A program made the translations under genes and the position numbers. The notes beneath the pieces are model-generated. The model did no database searches. It was given only the letters and a program-made list of their open reading frames with translations, and was not told the DNA's origin. From Caballeronia mineralivorans PML1(12) (lineage in GTDB: Bacteria > Pseudomonadota > Gammaproteobacteria > Burkholderiales > Burkholderiaceae), in contig NZ_AEJF01000069.1 in NCBI RefSeq assembly GCF_001028175.1, positions 1-52,316 of the forward strand: a stretch of 52,316 bases of DNA, written 5' to 3'. Positions 49,981 through 52,316 of this stretch are shown piece by piece (position 1 is the stretch's first letter; every line of letters starts with the position of its first letter).

Positions 49981-50484
49981 ATGTCACCGGAAGTTCTCTT
50001 CCAATTGCATCTCGTTCTGGGGTATGTCGCCTGGCTGCTTTGCTTCCGCGTATACGTCTGGCCCAGGCTCAAGTCGATGGACCCATTCGAAGCGCAACGC
50101 GCCATCGCCACCTTGCACAGCTTCCGTTTCTTCGGGCTGGTCTTCATCCTGCCGGGCATCGTCAGTCCCGATCTGCCTGCCAGCTTCGCCGTGTTCGCCG
50201 CATACGGTGACTTCGCAACGGGAGTTCTGGCGATGCTGGCGCTACTCACAGCACGAATACGCCCACTCTTTTGGTTGTTCGTCGTAGCCTTCAATCTTGT
50301 GGGAGCGACCGACCTCATCCTCGACTACTACCACGCTATCCAGTCCGATCTTCCTGCGCGTGCGGGAGAGCTGGGCGCTACGTACGCGATTCCGATCATC
50401 TACGTGCCTGTGCTGATGATTACGCATGTTGCCGCCTTCTATCTGCTGCTGCGCCCTCAGCCCAAGGTGGCTCGGAGCTATTGA
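49981..50484 (+). CDS. Small membrane protein, unknown function (167 aa)
   Basis: Starts MSPEVLFQLHLVLGYVAWLL with AGGAGG five bases before the ATG. About four hydrophobic helices; motifs include FRFFGLVFILPGIV and FNLVGATDLILDYYHA. An in-frame reading further upstream crosses the 24-bp duplication and is disfavoured. It may belong to the same unit as the methyltransferase and the 276-residue membrane protein, 130 bases upstream. Confidence 0.78.
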   Translation: MSPEVLFQLHLVLGYVAWLLCFRVYVWPRLKSMDPFEAQRAIATLHSFRFFGLVFILPGIVSPDLPASFAVFAAYGDFATGVLAMLALLTARIRPLFWLFVVAFNLVGATDLILDYYHAIQSDLPARAGELGATYAIPIIYVPVLMITHVAAFYLLLRPQPKVARSY

Positions 50485-50618
50485 TCTTTCCGTAAGTCAT
50501 GACAACGCGATCTCCGTCGTCAGTGATTTGAAAGAAATCCTAAACGATTTATGAAAAAGACCTGTTCATGGCGCGGTCTTTGCAAAACGTAATGGGTCTG
50601 GAGCGCACAGTCACGCTA

Positions 50619-52166
50619 TCAAGCTGTAGTCGAAGACGAAAGATTACCCCTGGCGGCTAGTACTCGATTGCGTCCCTTCTTCTTCGCTTCATACAACGCC
50701 TTGTCAGCAGCCAGTATGAGCTCCGTAGCCTCGCCCGCGTCTCGAGTCGGGACCCGGGCGTCAACACCCGCGCTTATCGTGACGAAGCCAGCGGGGCTGC
50801 CCGAATGTTCAATTTCCAGACCATGAATAGCGCTGCGGATATTGTCCGCGATCGCCACGGCATCAGCTACATCGGTATTCGGTAGAAGCACCGCAATTTC
50901 CTCTCCACCATATCGGGCGGCGAGGTCCCCCGGACGTCTGGCTGTCAGGTCCCCGATGAGACGGCTAATCGTTCGCAGGCACTCATCGCCCGCTGCATGT
51001 CCGTAGATGTCGTTGTATTGCTTGAAGCAATCGACATCCATCATGATCAGTGCCAACGCACTCGCTTGACGCGTGGCGCGGCTGAATTCGTTATGCAACG
51101 TGACATCGAATTGGCGGCGGTTCGCGAGCCCCGTCAGGCCGTCCTGCATCGCAAGTCGTTCAAGGGTCCCATTGAGCTTTTCAAGGGAGGCGTGCGTCTT
51201 TGTCAGCTCCGCCTCGGCAGTCGTTCGCAGTTCGATCTGCCGGATCAGATGCCAGCCGAACAAGCCCACCACAATGACCAAGCAAAGCACGCCGGCGGAA
51301 TGCCAGATCGTGTCGCGCCACCACTCATGCAAAATCTCATCCTTGGACAACGCAGCCGCTACAAAGACCGGATAATGCTGGAGGTTACGATAACTGTTTA
51401 GCCGCGTGACGCCATCCTGTGCCGACTTGATGAAAGCCGTTCCGACAGGGCCCTGCGTTGTGTAATAGCTGTACAGCGCGGTTCCACGCATGCTTTTGCC
51501 GATCACTTTTACGTCGAACGGTCGACGAATCAGCATGACGCCGCTATTCAGGACGAGGGCAACGGCTCCTGCGTTGCCGATCTGAAGGCTATCGTAGAAC
51601 GTCTTGAAGAAATCAATATCGACGGTTGCCAGCACAACGCCGCCGAAACTGCCATCCGGTTTATTGATTCTCCGTGAAACGGGAATAACCCACTTTCCAC
51701 TTGATCTGCTTATTACTGGCACGCCAATGTGCGGACCAGGACCAGAGTCGTGTCGATGAAAGATGAAATATTCGCGATCCGCATTGTTGAATCGATTTAG
51801 CGGCGTCGACGTGGAATTGATGATCCAGTTTCCGTTTTCGTCATATACAAAAAGACCGTCAAGCTGGGGAAGCTCCTGTCGGCGCATCACCAGGATGCCA
51901 TGCAGTCGTTTAAGAGCAGCCGGGCCGGTCCCGTCGAACTCCACGCGCTCAACGATGCCCAGCAACGCCGTGTCCGCTTCCTTGAATGTGTCGTCGGCCT
52001 GCTGAGCCATTGCCCGTGCGAGATTCGAGGTGGCGACATCCATTTCGCCCAACTCGACTGATCGGGCGTTCCAACTCCGCCAGCCATCGAGCACAACGAG
52101 AGACAGGCAGACGATTGCCACGAAAGCTATCGCACGCCAAATGATGGATGGTCGATTCAAAATCAA
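50619..52166 (-). CDS. Membrane-bound diguanylate cyclase with periplasmic Cache-type sensor
   Basis: 515 residues from a TTG with GGAG six bases upstream; an ATG at 52265 would add 33 unlikely residues. A membrane helix (about 10-28) and a second near 310 enclose a dCache-like periplasmic domain (LDGLFVYDENGNWIINS, REYFIFHRHDSGPGPHIGVP). The cytoplasmic GGDEF domain has LTGLANRRQFD and the active site RYGGEEIAVLL, a permitted GGEEx variant, so c-di-GMP synthesis is expected. No EAL domain is present. The ligand is unknown, possibly an amino acid or organic acid. Confidence 0.92.
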   Translation of the reverse strand: MILNRPSIIWRAIAFVAIVCLSLVVLDGWRSWNARSVELGEMDVATSNLARAMAQQADDTFKEADTALLGIVERVEFDGTGPAALKRLHGILVMRRQELPQLDGLFVYDENGNWIINSTSTPLNRFNNADREYFIFHRHDSGPGPHIGVPVISRSSGKWVIPVSRRINKPDGSFGGVVLATVDIDFFKTFYDSLQIGNAGAVALVLNSGVMLIRRPFDVKVIGKSMRGTALYSYYTTQGPVGTAFIKSAQDGVTRLNSYRNLQHYPVFVAAALSKDEILHEWWRDTIWHSAGVLCLVIVVGLFGWHLIRQIELRTTAEAELTKTHASLEKLNGTLERLAMQDGLTGLANRRQFDVTLHNEFSRATRQASALALIMMDVDCFKQYNDIYGHAAGDECLRTISRLIGDLTARRPGDLAARYGGEEIAVLLPNTDVADAVAIADNIRSAIHGLEIEHSGSPAGFVTISAGVDARVPTRDAGEATELILAADKALYEAKKKGRNRVLAARGNLSSSTTA

Positions 52167-52316
52167 ACAATTCTCCGTGGACAGCTTGGAAGCAGCGGGC
52201 CAGCGAGGTCTCTTTTTGCAGAAAAAGCCGGGGCGATGGTTAGCGTACGGGAAGTATATCGGCATCCGGGCGCATATCTTGACACCCGTTTGCTTGGGCC
52301 GAGTGACTTAAACGAG

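Overview
The window is a GC-rich bacterial chromosome segment (AT-rich only in promoters). Gene content, codon use and protein style point to the Burkholderiaceae, most likely Paraburkholderia, Caballeronia or a relative. That assignment is from memory of the families, not from a search. No rRNA, tRNA, CRISPR array, insertion sequence or phage module was seen.

Positions 1-19535 hold a large catabolic and uptake locus. It has a (2Fe-2S)/FAD oxidoreductase (cut by the window start), two dihydrodipicolinate-synthase-like lyases, a dihydropyrimidinase-type cyclic amidohydrolase, two acyl-CoA dehydrogenases, a family I and a family III CoA-transferase, three MaoC/hotdog proteins, an EthD-like protein and a tautomerase. 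Transport genes are three paralogous amino-acid-type periplasmic binding proteins, two permeases and one ATPase. A GntR/FCD regulator and a LysR regulator lie inside it. The layout suggests import of a small N-containing (perhaps cyclic) compound, ring opening, CoA activation and beta-oxidation-like steps. The substrate is unknown.

Positions 19542-33526 are a nitrogen-oxide and stress region. A divergent norR-hmp pair has three NorR-type sites. DUF1840, a CLC channel with CBS domains, a MarR regulator and an HPP-CBS membrane protein follow, with shared inverted repeats that may be MarR operators. Next comes a decaying stretch: a DUF4142 gene behind a hexanucleotide repeat, a cupredoxin remnant fused to a lectin-like domain, and a universal stress protein stub. 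After it is a nitrate unit with a consensus sigma-54 promoter, a leader with two AACGGN hexaloop hairpins (ANTAR target type) overlapping an intrinsic terminator, a PilJ-type sensor gene and a narK-like transporter broken by one extra C in a C run.

Positions 34083-43954 hold a LysR gene, a MarR gene with a three-gene EmrAB/OprM-type efflux operon, a cupin divergent from an AraC regulator, and an ABC exporter. Positions 44175-52266 hold small membrane proteins, a VOC protein, an NlpC/P60-like protein, a LysR gene divergent from a methyltransferase and two membrane protein genes, and a membrane diguanylate cyclase.
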